A stretch of 58,926 nt of DNA from Bacteroidaceae bacterium (GCA_017522135.1 JAFXAB010000023.1:1-58926); one strand, 5' to 3'; shown: positions 35,495-44,272, counted from the first letter of the stretch. Notes: a model not told the origin generated them from the sequence alone. Program-made: numbers and translations.

Positions 35495-36079
35495 TTATTT
35501 CTCTTGCGATGCCAGGAACTCTTCTGCTACCTCGCATAGTGTACGATACCAATCCTCGCCAAAACGTCGTATGAGAGGTTCTCGTAAGAATTGGTATACG
35601 CGAACACCCTCTTTACGACCCAATACCTCTGCGGCTTTGCATATTTTCCAGCGGTGATAGTTGAGTGCTGTATATCCGTTTGACCACTCTTGTAGACGTA
35701 CAGGATAAAGGTGGCACGAAAGAGGTTTGTAAAATTTTGAACGACCTTCGCGGTAAGCCTTTTCAAGAGCGCAATAGCACATGCCGTTTTCGCCGTAGCA
35801 GGTAAATACACAATCGCGACCATCAACAATTGAGGTGACGAGGTCGGCCTCTTCATCTATATAAGATACACCTTGCTCCTTGATGACAGCTTGTGCTGCA
35901 GGACTGAGGTCGTTCCATACTGCATCAAGGGCCTCTTCTATAGCCTTTTGCTCCTCGGGTGTGATGGGTGCACCGGCATCGCCATCAATGCAACATTCGC
36001 CTTTGCAAGCGTCAAGATTGCACAAGAAATATCTTTCGAGAATATCAAGGGTGATGATGGTGTTGTCTATTTGTATCAT
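35495..36079 (-). CDS. DUF3109 cysteine-rich protein
   Basis: This 194-residue protein has a cysteine pattern (CNLDACKGECC near residue 21, CVFTCYGENGMCYCALE near 115, CHLYPVR near 140, CKAAEV near 165) resembling the CxxCxxxxCC zinc/iron-chelating proteins of the YkgJ group. It matches DUF3109, widespread in Bacteroidota and of unknown function. It starts the run DUF3109-galM-galK-nucleotidyltransferase, which may be chance linkage. The cysteines probably bind a metal or an iron-sulfur cluster. Confidence 0.9.
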   Translation of the reverse strand: MIQIDNTIITLDILERYFLCNLDACKGECCIDGDAGAPITPEEQKAIEEALDAVWNDLSPAAQAVIKEQGVSYIDEEADLVTSIVDGRDCVFTCYGENGMCYCALEKAYREGRSKFYKPLSCHLYPVRLQEWSNGYTALNYHRWKICKAAEVLGRKEGVRVYQFLREPLIRRFGEDWYRTLCEVAEEFLASQEK

Positions 36080-36125
36080 GTGTGATGTAAAATTTTTGCC
36101 GTGCTGAGTCTGTTTTTGTATGGCG

Positions 36126-36207
36126 GTGTGTCATAATCGACACACTACTGTGTTGTTTTCAATATTAGGGCTCAGTCATGTACACGTGTACACTCCTTTT
36201 GCCCTAA
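36126..36207. repeat. Nested palindromes between the MFS and DUF3109 genes
   Basis: Three symmetrical elements lie in 82 bases: GTGTGTC/GACACAC (36126-36132 with 36139-36145), the 14-base perfect palindrome TGTACACGTGTACA (36179-36192), and TTAGGGC/GCCCTAA (36165-36171 with 36201-36207) enclosing it. They could be operators for the downstream gal genes or a remnant of a small element. Confidence 0.5.
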
Positions 36208-36242
36208 ATCTCAACGCCTTATATTTTATCGGTTTTTGCAAA

Positions 36243-36291
36243 TCCTAAGAGGCTGTGCCAAAATTTTCCATTTTGGCACAGCCTCTTAGGA
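36243..36291. terminator. Very strong hairpin terminator after the MFS gene
   Basis: A perfect 22-base stem (36243-36264 with 36270-36291) with a 5-base loop lies directly after the MFS transporter stop codon. There is no long T-run. Its core GAGGCTGTGCCAAAA is also the core of the 20251-20290 hairpin. Confidence 0.75.
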
Positions 36292-36298
36292 TACAGCA

Positions 36299-37567
36299 TT
36301 ATTCGGTGGGGATGTCTTTGTTTACGTTTTTTGAGCCAATCACTGCATAGAACAAGAGATATGCAAGAGCTATGATGATAACCCAATAGCTGCCTATATA
36401 GCCTATCTTGTCGGCTACTACACCTTGAATGAAGGGGAGTATACCACCACCACATACAAGAGCCATGAAGATACCAGATGCGGCAGGTGTATATTTGCCA
36501 AGACCTTCGGCGGCAAGATTGAAGATTGCTCCCCACATTACCGATGTACAGAGTCCGCACAAAAGCATGAACAACATGCTCATAGGTACTTCGGTGTTGA
36601 TGAAGGGAACTGTAACCTTGATACTATCGGGTGTAAACATCAATGCCAAGATAAGGATGATGCAGAGAGTAGTAACAGTTGTGAGCATGGTCCTGCTGGT
36701 AACTTTAGCACCGATAGCACCACCTATAAGACGACCGCACATCATCAAGAACCAATATGCTCCTACTGCTGTTCCTGCAACAGCCGGTCCTACCCATGAG
36801 AGGTCTGACATGTAGAGGTTGGCAATGTTGGGTATACCTACTTCAATACCTACATAAAAGAAGATGGCAACTGCACCCAATACAAAGTGTCGGAAAGACA
36901 TGGGGCTATATGGATCTTTGGCTCGGTTTCCGCTCAAGCGAGCGGCTTTTTCTTCGGCAGTCTCCATGTGAGGCTCAGGTATTTTAGTCATGGCAATGAT
37001 GATAAATGCCACTGCAAAAATAGCCATGGCAATAATCATGGCAGGAGCAGCATCACCTACTTTGGCCTGATCCATTGAGCCTCCGATGAGATAACCCAAC
37101 AAAATAGGGGCAATAGTGCCACCAATAGAGTTGCACGAACCACCCAATTGCAAGAGTTGATTGCCTCGTGCACCTCCTCCGCCAAGTGTGTTGAGCATGG
37201 GGTTTACAACGATGTTGAGCATACACATTGAGAATCCTGCCACGAAAGCTCCCAATACGTATACCATAAACGACTCTACATAACCCGATAGAAATTGGAT
37301 GCCTACACCTATGAAACCTACGGTGACGGCTGCCAATGAGGTGAACTTGTAGCCTTTGCGTTTCAAGATAACACCGGCAGGAATACCCATGCATGCATAA
37401 GCAATAAAGTTGGCAAGCGAGCCCAATTGTGAAAGAGCGTTAGAGGCTTGAAACTGATTTTTTACAATTACTCCCATTGAGCCTGCAAAGTTGGTAACAA
37501 ATGCAATCATAAAAAAGAGTGCAAACATCACGGCAATAGGAAGAGCATAATTTTTCTTTTGTTCCAT
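36299..37567 (-). CDS. FucP-family sugar MFS transporter (glucose/galactose)
   Basis: This 422-residue protein has twelve transmembrane helices and belongs to the FucP/GluP family of sugar:proton symporters. NFAGSMGVIVKNQF near residue 25 and the central ARLSGNRAKDPYSPMSF loop are consistent with the family. In Bacteroidota such proteins import glucose, galactose or fucose across the inner membrane. The galK/galM genes just beyond favour galactose or glucose. It starts 26 bases after gpmI and is probably co-transcribed with it. Confidence 0.9.
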   Translation of the reverse strand: MEQKKNYALPIAVMFALFFMIAFVTNFAGSMGVIVKNQFQASNALSQLGSLANFIAYACMGIPAGVILKRKGYKFTSLAAVTVGFIGVGIQFLSGYVESFMVYVLGAFVAGFSMCMLNIVVNPMLNTLGGGGARGNQLLQLGGSCNSIGGTIAPILLGYLIGGSMDQAKVGDAAPAMIIAMAIFAVAFIIIAMTKIPEPHMETAEEKAARLSGNRAKDPYSPMSFRHFVLGAVAIFFYVGIEVGIPNIANLYMSDLSWVGPAVAGTAVGAYWFLMMCGRLIGGAIGAKVTSRTMLTTVTTLCIILILALMFTPDSIKVTVPFINTEVPMSMLFMLLCGLCTSVMWGAIFNLAAEGLGKYTPAASGIFMALVCGGGILPFIQGVVADKIGYIGSYWVIIIALAYLLFYAVIGSKNVNKDIPTE

Positions 37568-37593
37568 GGTAATATTTTTTGCAATAATGTGAA

Positions 37594-39111
37594 TTAGTCT
37601 TTAATGAGGTTTGTTCCTGTCATCTCAGCGGGTATAGGTAGACCCATGATGTGCAATATCGAGGGTGCAACATCGGCCAAGATGCCGTTGCTCACGGTTG
37701 CGTTTTGATTGGCTGTTACATACACAAAGGGAACAGGATTGAGTGAGTGCGCGGTATTGGGAGTGCTGTCGTTGTTCACAGCGTTGTCGGCATTGCCATG
37801 GTCGGCAATAATGATGCTGTCGTATCCTGCAGCTTTGGCTGCCTCTATTGTTTCTTTTACGCATTGGTCTACGGCCTTTACAGCTACCTCTATAGCCGAA
37901 TAGACACCTGTGTGACCTACCATGTCGCCGTTGGCATAGTTTACTACAATAAAGTCATACTTTTCGCTCTTGATGGCCTCTACAAGTTGGTCTTTTACCT
38001 CAAAGGCACTCATCTCGGGCTTGAGGTCGTATGTGGCTACCTTGGGCGAAGCAACAAGAATACGCTCCTCTTTGTCGTAAGGTGTTTCGCGACCACCGTT
38101 GAAGAAGAAGGTTACGTGTGCATACTTCTCGGTCTCGGCAATGTGAAGTTGTTGCTTGCCTTGCGCTGCGAGGTATTCACCGAGGGTGTTAGATACATTT
38201 TCTTTGTCGAAAAGTATGTGTACACCTTTGAATGATGCATCATAAGGGGTCATGCAATAATATTGCAACCCGGGTATGGTGTGCATGCCGGCCTCGGGCA
38301 TATCTTGTTGGGTGAGTGCGATGGTAAGTTCTTTGGCACGGTCGTTGCGGTAGTTGAAGAAGATTACCACATCACCTTCCTTGATTGTTCCGTCAAACCG
38401 GGCATTGACGATAGGTTTGATAAACTCGTCGGTTACGCCTTCGTCGTACGACTCTTGCATGGCGGCAACCATATCGGTGGCTTTCTTGCCAATGCCGTTT
38501 ACGAGCAAGTCGTAGGCCTCTTTAATGCGTTCCCAGCGTTTGTCACGATCCATTGCATAGTAGCGACCGATGATTGATGCTATCTTGCCTGCGCTCTTTT
38601 CGCAGTGGGCTTGCAATGCGGCTATAAATCCTTTACCGCTTTTGGGGTCGGTATCGCGACCATCCATAAAGCAGTGGATGTAGGTGTTGTCTATACCATA
38701 TTCGCATGAGATGTCGCACAATTTGAAGAGATGGTCGAGAGAACTGTGTACACCGCCATCCGATGTTAGGCCCATGAAGTGTATATTCTTCTTATTGTCG
38801 CGAGCGTGTGTAAAGGCCGATATAATCTCGGGATTTTCCATAATCGAGTTTTCGCGACAAGCCTTATTGATTTTTACAAGGTCTTGATAAACGACACGGC
38901 CTGCTCCTATGTTGAGGTGACCAACTTCCGAATTTCCCATCTGTCCGTCGGGCAAGCCAACATTCTCGCCACTTGCTTGTAATTGTGAGTGGGGATATGT
39001 TGCGATGAGATAATCCCAATAGGGAGTGGGGGTTGATGCGATTACATCGGCGTGAGAATTGTCTCCAATACCCCAACCGTCGAGAATCATTAACAATGCT
39101 TTTTTACTCAT
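37594..39111 (-). CDS. gpmI: 2,3-bisphosphoglycerate-independent phosphoglycerate mutase
   Basis: GpmI interconverts 3- and 2-phosphoglycerate in glycolysis using two Mn ions and a phosphoserine intermediate. The N-terminal [13 protein letters not shown] supplies the first metal ligand, and [19 protein letters not shown] contains the catalytic serine (about 61). DGRDTDP near 150 and the alkaline-phosphatase-type DHGNADNAV near 435 complete the site. At 505 residues it has the normal length. It leads the gpmI-MFS transcript, linking sugar import to lower glycolysis. Confidence 0.97.
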   Translation of the reverse strand: MSKKALLMILDGWGIGDNSHADVIASTPTPYWDYLIATYPHSQLQASGENVGLPDGQMGNSEVGHLNIGAGRVVYQDLVKINKACRENSIMENPEIISAFTHARDNKKNIHFMGLTSDGGVHSSLDHLFKLCDISCEYGIDNTYIHCFMDGRDTDPKSGKGFIAALQAHCEKSAGKIASIIGRYYAMDRDKRWERIKEAYDLLVNGIGKKATDMVAAMQESYDEGVTDEFIKPIVNARFDGTIKEGDVVIFFNYRNDRAKELTIALTQQDMPEAGMHTIPGLQYYCMTPYDASFKGVHILFDKENVSNTLGEYLAAQGKQQLHIAETEKYAHVTFFFNGGRETPYDKEERILVASPKVATYDLKPEMSAFEVKDQLVEAIKSEKYDFIVVNYANGDMVGHTGVYSAIEVAVKAVDQCVKETIEAAKAAGYDSIIIADHGNADNAVNNDSTPNTAHSLNPVPFVYVTANQNATVSNGILADVAPSILHIMGLPIPAEMTGTNLIKD

Positions 39112-39154
39112 AATACTATCTTTTATAGATTCTACCTTAAAATTATTTATTTCG

Positions 39155-39162
39155 CGAAGATA
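39155..39162 (-). promoter_or_regulatory. Variant -7 box of gpmI
   Basis: TATCTTCG on the minus strand, 44 bases upstream of gpmI, differs from the usual TATCTTTG at one base. The same TAnnTTCG form recurs upstream of folP and of the CPBP protease gene. Confidence 0.4.
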
Positions 39163-39230
39163 AGAAATATTTGTCTATTTATCTTCAATATCTGGGGCGT
39201 TTTTCATTGTTTTTCTTTCTGATAGTTTGA

Positions 39231-39262
39231 TTTGCACTTTTCGTGCTTATTTCTTTACTTTG
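39231..39262 (+). promoter_or_regulatory. Promoter of the Fic-like gene
   Basis: TTTG (39231-39234), a 20-base spacer and TTACTTTG (39255-39262), one mismatch from TAnnTTTG. The start codon at 39282 follows 19 bases later, which argues against the upstream start at 39243. Confidence 0.55.
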
Positions 39263-39281
39263 TCACCGAATATTTTGTGGT

Positions 39282-40280
39282 ATGAAAAAGGCCGATACTG
39301 TACTACATTTGTCTAAAGCGCAGAAAGTTGAGCTTGATCGGCAAATGCGATATATCAACTTCGTTTCACGACAGGGGTTCCTCTCAACTCCAAGTTGTGA
39401 CGGTGTCTGTGCTTTATTTGATGCTACGGCTCTCTTGTTGAATGTTCAATATACTCATGAGCAATTGCATGCTATGTTGGACAATATTCATGACAACTCA
39501 TCGCAAGCCGTTTTTGTTCGTCGGTATTATGATTTTCTCGTCTCTTTGCTGGCAGATGATACTGATGAAAATTTCGACGAATCGCGTATTGTGGAATTTT
39601 ATCAACAACTGTTTGAACTCTCGGGAAGCGACTCTAAGCAATCGGCTCATCGTGCGCCCGATTTTGTATTGATGCGTCGTGGTGCGGTGGAGCGCATGTT
39701 TTATACTACAAGTAGTGAACTTAGTGAGTGGGTTGAGTGGCTGTTGGTGCGTAGCGAAGAGGTGTATTTATTGGATGATATTGCAATATTTCTATATCAC
39801 TTTGTTCGTGAAAGCACGTTCCGACAAGGTCGTGAGGAGTTGATGCATTTACTTATGCTTTTGTTGTTGCGTAGGGCCGGATGTCGATGGATATCGATGT
39901 GCGCTCCGGCAATAATTATGGCAGAAAATCGTGTAGATTATCGTCGCGCACTGTATGGAAATAATGAGGCGGGAGACGGCTTGACCAATTGGGTTGTATA
40001 TTTTGTAAAAGTTGTATACGAGGCGGCAAGGCGATTCAGTGCGGCGCATGCACCGGTATTACCACCCACATCGGCCTCACATAAAACTACGTTGAATAGT
40101 AGGCAACGGGCAATACTCGATTACATTGCAAAGAATCAGCCGGTAGGTCTTGCGGCAATTGTACAATCTTTACGCAAAGAGTCGGTCAATACAATCAAGA
40201 AAGACCTATTGCGCATGAGGCAGTTGGGCTTTATAGCAACCGATGGTGTGCTGAAGGGTACTGTTTATTATGCAATTTAG
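39282..40280 (+). CDS. Degenerate Fic-fold protein with winged helix
   Basis: The protein has 332 residues from ATG 39282. Residues 30-185 follow the Fic layout: an N-terminal helical lead-in, the HRAPDFVLM stretch in the place of the usual GxYR strand, and a helix ending LYHFVRESTFRQG (about 170). Normal Fic enzymes have HPFxDGNGR there; here the residues are STFRQGREE, so the catalytic histidine, the acidic residue and the NGR are gone. The next helix (LMHLLMLLLLRRAGC) fits Fic well. Residues 262-332 form a winged helix (NSRQRAILDYIAKNQPVG). It probably cannot AMPylate and may be a regulator or structural pseudo-enzyme. No antitoxin-like partner is present. Confidence 0.7.
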   Translation: MKKADTVLHLSKAQKVELDRQMRYINFVSRQGFLSTPSCDGVCALFDATALLLNVQYTHEQLHAMLDNIHDNSSQAVFVRRYYDFLVSLLADDTDENFDESRIVEFYQQLFELSGSDSKQSAHRAPDFVLMRRGAVERMFYTTSSELSEWVEWLLVRSEEVYLLDDIAIFLYHFVRESTFRQGREELMHLLMLLLLRRAGCRWISMCAPAIIMAENRVDYRRALYGNNEAGDGLTNWVVYFVKVVYEAARRFSAAHAPVLPPTSASHKTTLNSRQRAILDYIAKNQPVGLAAIVQSLRKESVNTIKKDLLRMRQLGFIATDGVLKGTVYYAI

Positions 40281-40300
40281 GGTATAGCAATAGTACAATG

Positions 40301-40342
40301 ACGACTACACGATAATCTTGCATCGGATTATCGTGTAGTCGT
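40301..40342. terminator. Bidirectional terminator, Fic-like and Sel1-like genes
   Basis: A 17-base perfect stem (40301-40317 with 40326-40342) with an 8-base loop lies between two convergent genes. No T-run follows on either strand. Confidence 0.75.
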
Positions 40343-40374
40343 ATGTGTTGAATATGTTATATAAATGTTGGCCC

Positions 40375-40701
40375 TTAATTCTCAAACAGGTCGTTCCAAG
40401 AGGTATTTTTTTCTTTGCTGAGGCGGGTGGCTTTATCGGTGTCACGGTCAACGCCTACGCCATTGTAGTAGCAGTAAATAAGCCCGTCCATTACACGGTC
40501 GTAGTGGTCGCAAGTGAACGAGACCGACACACCGTTGTAGTATAAGTGGTTGTATATATCAAAGGCTCTTTCTGTATCTTTGGCAAAATGATGACCAACT
40601 AATAGGCAGTCGGCAAGGTCGAGTTGAGCAGTTCGGTCACCGGCGGCTGCACGTTCTTCAAGTTGAGCCAACTCTTCGGGCGATAGTCCATGTATTCTCA
40701 T
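40375..40701 (-). CDS. Small Sel1/TPR-like repeat protein
   Basis: This 108-residue, acidic protein has no signal peptide. Segments GDRTAQLDLADCLLVGHHFAKDT and the later YYNGVGVDRDTDKATRLS resemble Sel1-type helical repeats (motif G-x-G-V-x-x-D, then A near the end), so about two to three repeats are present. Such short proteins mediate protein contacts; no partner can be named. It is a single gene between two hairpins/promoters. Confidence 0.7.
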   Translation of the reverse strand: MRIHGLSPEELAQLEERAAAGDRTAQLDLADCLLVGHHFAKDTERAFDIYNHLYYNGVSVSFTCDHYDRVMDGLIYCYYNGVGVDRDTDKATRLSKEKNTSWNDLFEN

Positions 40702-40767
40702 ATTGTTTAAAATTAAGATTTTGACAAAATGTTATTATAATATATGTGTTTGTAGTACATATTAATG

Positions 40768-40775
40768 CAAAAGTA
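40768..40775 (-). promoter_or_regulatory. -7 box of the Sel1-like gene
   Basis: TACTTTTG on the minus strand, 66 bases upstream of the start codon, fits TAnnTTTG; no clear -33 box. Confidence 0.4.
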
Positions 40776-40891
40776 GTGAATAACTTTTGAATCTTAGCAC
40801 ACGAAAGTAAAAAATATTATTTTAATAAATCTGTTTGTAATAGAGATATTTCAACTACACACATGCACATGGCAGGATTGTTGCAATAGAT

Positions 40892-41647
40892 TTAATTTTT
40901 TGACAAGATGTCTTCAAGATCTTTGCCTGTCAGTGCCAATTGGAATTTGCCATTATGCGCAACTGATATGTTGCCTGTCTCTTCACTCACGATAATAGCT
41001 ATTGCATCTGTTTCTTGACTAAGTCCCAATGCCGAGCGATGGCGCAGACCGAGAGACTTGGGGATGTCGGTGTTATGCGATACGGGTAGAATACAAGATG
41101 CCGCTGTGATGCGATTGTTGTTTATAATCATTGCGCCATCATGTAAAGGGCTGTTTTTAAAGAAGATGTTTTCGATAAGACGGGCATTGACTTCGGCATT
41201 GATAGGCTCGCCGGTTAGTTCGTATTTGTCAAGTGGCGTGTTACGCTCTACAATAATAAGTGCACCGGTCTTGGTCTTGGCCATGTTCATGCAGGCATAT
41301 ACAATAGGCATTATATAGGGATTGGTTTGTTCTTTATCGCCTTTTTGAAACACGCTGAGTAGAAATTTCCATCGGTTGCGAGAGCCAAGTTCGATGAGGA
41401 AACGGCGTATTTCTTCTTGAAAAAGAACTACAAGAACAAGCAGTCCGAGACTCATAAACTTGTCCATAATCGCACCCAACAGGCGCATGTCGAGTATGAG
41501 GCGAAAGACAATCCACACAAGTACAAATGTGATAAGTCCACTGAAAATCTTTATTGCCCCCGACTCTTTCATCATCTTGAAGAGATAGTATAGCAATGAG
41601 GCTACAATCAGTATGTCTATGGCATCTTTTATTCCAAACTCTATCAT
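40892..41647 (-). CDS. cdaA: Diadenylate cyclase CdaA
   Basis: CdaA makes the second messenger cyclic di-AMP from two ATP. The 251-residue protein begins with three transmembrane helices (to about residue 80), followed by the DAC domain with its two signature motifs: DGAMII (about 165) and RHRSALGLSQ (about 200). This is the membrane-anchored CdaA architecture. It lies 14 bases after folP, a linkage also known in other Bacteroidota. c-di-AMP controls potassium and osmolyte balance and cell-wall homeostasis; no phosphodiesterase for it is in this window. Confidence 0.95.
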   Translation of the reverse strand: MIEFGIKDAIDILIVASLLYYLFKMMKESGAIKIFSGLITFVLVWIVFRLILDMRLLGAIMDKFMSLGLLVLVVLFQEEIRRFLIELGSRNRWKFLLSVFQKGDKEQTNPYIMPIVYACMNMAKTKTGALIIVERNTPLDKYELTGEPINAEVNARLIENIFFKNSPLHDGAMIINNNRITAASCILPVSHNTDIPKSLGLRHRSALGLSQETDAIAIIVSEETGNISVAHNGKFQLALTGKDLEDILSKN

Positions 41648-41661
41648 TGGTAATCTTGGTG

Positions 41662-42522
41662 TTAAGGTATGGTTTTTGTTACTATTTTCACGGCTTCTAC
41701 GGCTTGCTTTACATCGTGTACACGTAGGATGTTTGCTCCACCCATCAGTGCCAGTACATTCATCGCTGTTGTTCCGTTGAGACTTTCTCCGGGTGTTGTT
41801 TCCAGTAGTCTGTATATCATAGATTTACGCGATATTCCCACGAGTAGTGGCAAGCCCAATCGGGTAAATTCGTCAATGTGACTCATGAGGCGGTAATTGT
41901 CATCAAGACTCTTGCTGAAGCCAAATCCCGGGTCTATAATAATATCGTTAATGCCCATAAGGGTGAGGCGGTCTATTTTGGTGGCAAAATATTGCAATAC
42001 GTCGGCTGTTATGTCGTCGTAGTGTAAATATTGCTCTTGCATCATGGTGTTGGGGGTACCTCTCATGTGCATCATTACATAGGGTACTCTTAGTTGGGCA
42101 ACTGTGTCAAACATTTTATTGTCCATTTCACCTCCCGATATGTCATTGACTATCTGTACACCCCATTCTTTGACACTCCAACGTGCCACTTCGGCTCGAA
42201 ATGTGTCTACCGATATTATTGCATCGGTCTTTTGGCATCGTATTGCTTCGAAACCTATGGCCAATCGACGCATCTCTTCGTCGATGCTCACATCGGCACA
42301 GCCCGGGCGTGATGAGTATCCGCCAACATCTATCATATCGGCTCCTTCCAATAGCATTGTGCTTACTCGCTCTGCTACAGTTGTGGCATCGGGACAACGG
42401 CTGTTGTCGTAAAACGAGTCGGGGGTAACATTGAGTATACCCATAACTTGTGGGCGAGATAAGTCTATCAGCTTACCTCCTGCATTGATGGTGAGTTTTC
42501 TGTTTCGATTATCCGAGAGCAT
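41662..42522 (-). CDS. folP: Dihydropteroate synthase
   Basis: FolP condenses 6-hydroxymethyl-dihydropterin diphosphate with p-aminobenzoate to give dihydropteroate; it is the sulfonamide target. Motifs: GILNVTPDSFYDNSR (about 28), DVGGYSSRPG (about 66, the pABA-binding loop) and DPGFGFSKSLDDNY (about 196). At 286 residues it has the normal length. It is upstream of cdaA in a two-gene transcript. A TAATTTCG box at 42545-42552 on the minus strand is its best promoter candidate. Confidence 0.96.
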   Translation of the reverse strand: MLSDNRNRKLTINAGGKLIDLSRPQVMGILNVTPDSFYDNSRCPDATTVAERVSTMLLEGADMIDVGGYSSRPGCADVSIDEEMRRLAIGFEAIRCQKTDAIISVDTFRAEVARWSVKEWGVQIVNDISGGEMDNKMFDTVAQLRVPYVMMHMRGTPNTMMQEQYLHYDDITADVLQYFATKIDRLTLMGINDIIIDPGFGFSKSLDDNYRLMSHIDEFTRLGLPLLVGISRKSMIYRLLETTPGESLNGTTAMNVLALMGGANILRVHDVKQAVEAVKIVTKTIP

Positions 42523-42544
42523 ATACGCTTATTATTATAGCAAG

Positions 42545-42552
42545 CGAAATTA
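42545..42552 (-). promoter_or_regulatory. Variant -7 box of folP-cdaA
   Basis: TAATTTCG on the minus strand, 22 bases upstream of folP. It has C in place of T at the seventh position, as in the candidates upstream of gpmI and the CPBP gene. Confidence 0.35.
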
Positions 42553-42636
42553 CAAATTTTCTGTGAATATAGGTGCGAATAGAGGGTATAAAAAACAGTA
42601 GGCCTCGATTTTTTTGCTTTTTCGTGTATGTGTATG

Positions 42637-43008
42637 TTATTTCTTCCTTTTTTCTATGCGTGGAACGGCCTCTATCTTTATGGGTTCTTCCTTGGGGGAT
42701 GGCTTGGTTTTCTTGTTTCGAGTACTGTTGATGGTAGGGTAGGTCGAGTCTTTGCGTGCATGAGTGCGACGTATATAGGTGGGACGACGTTCTTCTTCGG
42801 GGATGGTATCGAGTTGCGAGCGAAAGAGAACTATCTCTTCTTCAAGTTGCGAATAGTCGGTAATAGGGGGTTGGTAGTTGTGCCGGTAGAGTGAGGCTAA
42901 GAGTTGTGCTATACACAGCAACCCTGCCACGACAAGCAGTATAAGGGTGGCTCGGCGTTGTCCTCGAGGTAGAGAAATCCACTTATCCAACCATTTATTC
43001 CATTTCAT
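42637..43008 (-). CDS. Uncharacterised single-pass membrane protein
   Basis: This 123-residue protein has a basic tryptophan-rich N-terminus (MKWNKWLDKWISLPRGQRR), one transmembrane helix (about 20-42) and a long charged, proline- and lysine-rich tail ending in KRKK. The layout recalls the N-terminal anchor of ComEA-type proteins of Bacteroidota but without the helix-hairpin-helix part. It could be a short adaptor of the cell envelope. It is divergent from the VanZ-like gene. Confidence 0.65.
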   Translation of the reverse strand: MKWNKWLDKWISLPRGQRRATLILLVVAGLLCIAQLLASLYRHNYQPPITDYSQLEEEIVLFRSQLDTIPEEERRPTYIRRTHARKDSTYPTINSTRNKKTKPSPKEEPIKIEAVPRIEKRKK

Positions 43009-43029
43009 AGCTAAATTTTATGTATAGAC

Positions 43030-43060
43030 TTGCGTTGTATGGGGCAAAATAATACTTTTG
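43030..43060 (+). promoter_or_regulatory. Promoter of the VanZ-like gene
   Basis: TTG (43030-43032), a 20-base spacer and TACTTTTG (43053-43060) match the Bacteroidota promoter pattern; the start codon at 43120 follows after 59 bases. Confidence 0.6.
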
Positions 43061-43119
43061 TGGTGAAATAAACAATATCTTTTGTGAAAATATTGTTTAG
43101 GTAATAAAGTTTTTGTGCA

Positions 43120-43518
43120 ATGTTGCGATTTTTACGTCATATACCGCCATATATACCCACATTATTGGTTTATGTGATTATCTGTTACTTGTCGTTAGAT
43201 GCCGACCCATTTCACGACAGTAAGCGTCTGTTTGTTTTTCCCGGCTCGGACAAGGTAGTACATTTTATTATGTACTGCGGTCTTACAGCTACATTCTGTT
43301 TCGACTATTATCGTCACCGTGTAGTGCGAAGTGGGTCATGGCTGTTGCCGGTTGCTCTTGTTGTGGCTATTGTGACAGGTGGTGTTCTGGAATTGCTACA
43401 GACTCACATGGGTATAGGCCGTACAGGCGATTATGTAGATTTTATAGCCAATTCGTTGGGGGCTGTTGTTGGTCTTGTTGCAGGTCGTAAGATATTTGCC
43501 CGACTATTCACTTTATAA
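43120..43518 (+). CDS. VanZ-family membrane protein
   Basis: This 132-residue protein has four transmembrane helices and the VanZ-type motifs SDKVVHFIMYCGLT (about 44) and VLELLQTHMGIGRTGDYVDFIANSLGA (around residues 90-116). The VanZ fold is widespread; VanZ itself adds low-level teicoplanin resistance in enterococci, but most members have no known role. It lies upstream of ruvA and sprA, a neighbourhood seen in other Bacteroidota as far as I recall, probably without functional tie. Confidence 0.88.
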   Translation: MLRFLRHIPPYIPTLLVYVIICYLSLDADPFHDSKRLFVFPGSDKVVHFIMYCGLTATFCFDYYRHRVVRSGSWLLPVALVVAIVTGGVLELLQTHMGIGRTGDYVDFIANSLGAVVGLVAGRKIFARLFTL

Positions 43519-43588
43519 ATATAACCGGGTCAATTGCCCTATGTGGTGATAAAGGTTTTCATTAAACATTGCGCTCTTCACGACGGCA

Positions 43589-43619
43589 TTGCAATTGACA
43601 AATCTTTGTATTATTTTTG
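43589..43619 (+). promoter_or_regulatory. Promoter of ruvA-sprA
   Basis: TTG (43589-43591), a 20-base spacer and TATTTTTG (43612-43619). It lies 30 bases upstream of the ruvA start at 43650 and overlaps the alternative upstream start at 43617, which it makes unlikely. Confidence 0.6.
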
Positions 43620-43649
43620 TTGCATAATAATATCAAACACAAGAATATC

Positions 43650-44234
43650 ATGATAGAATATATAAGTGGTGAAGTTGTGGAATTGACACCCACATCGGCC
43701 GTGATAGAGACATCGGGTGGAGTAGGTTATTTCCTTCATATATCGCTCAATACATTCTCGGGATTGAAGCAAGGTGAGCGTGCTCGACTGCTGGTGCATG
43801 AAGCTATACGCGAAGATGCCTATTTGTTGTATGGTTTCAAAAGTCGCAAAGAGCGCGAATTGTTTCAATTGCTCATATCGGTGTCGGGAGTAGGGCCTAA
43901 TACTGCACGAATGATTTTGTCGGGATTGTCGCCCGAAGAGTTTGAACAAGTCGTTGCAACAGAGAATGTTGGCTTGTTGAAATCGGTGAAGGGTATAGGT
44001 GCAAAAACAGCACAAAGAATAATTGTTGACTTGAAAGATAAAATAAAATCGGTGGGTTCTCCGTTAGTAAATAGTATGCCGCGTGTTTCGGAGACTTTCG
44101 AAGAGGCTGTTGCAGCTCTCTTGATGTTGGGCTTTGCCCCTCAAGCCTCGCAAAAAGTGGTGCAAAAGCTACTGCAAGAGACTCCCGGTATACGTGTCGA
44201 AGAGGTCATCAAGCAGGCTTTGAAGATGCTGTGA
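43650..44234 (+). CDS. ruvA: Holliday junction branch-migration protein RuvA
   Basis: RuvA binds four-way DNA junctions as a tetramer and loads the RuvB motor. The 194-residue protein starts [14 protein letters not shown], the conserved beginning of the OB-fold domain I. Helix-hairpin-helix motifs lie at about residues 72-90 ([17 protein letters not shown]) and 107-125 ([18 protein letters not shown]), and the C-terminal three-helix domain III that contacts RuvB follows after a flexible linker. It is 38 bases upstream of sprA. Confidence 0.96.
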   Translation: MIEYISGEVVELTPTSAVIETSGGVGYFLHISLNTFSGLKQGERARLLVHEAIREDAYLLYGFKSRKERELFQLLISVSGVGPNTARMILSGLSPEEFEQVVATENVGLLKSVKGIGAKTAQRIIVDLKDKIKSVGSPLVNSMPRVSETFEEAVAALLMLGFAPQASQKVVQKLLQETPGIRVEEVIKQALKML

Positions 44235-44272
44235 TGCTTGTCGACGGTATGTTGAACATGGCAAACGCATAA

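Noticed and set aside
39282..40280. A Fic toxin-antitoxin module
   Set aside because: The catalytic motif is lost and no small antitoxin-like gene lies next to it.
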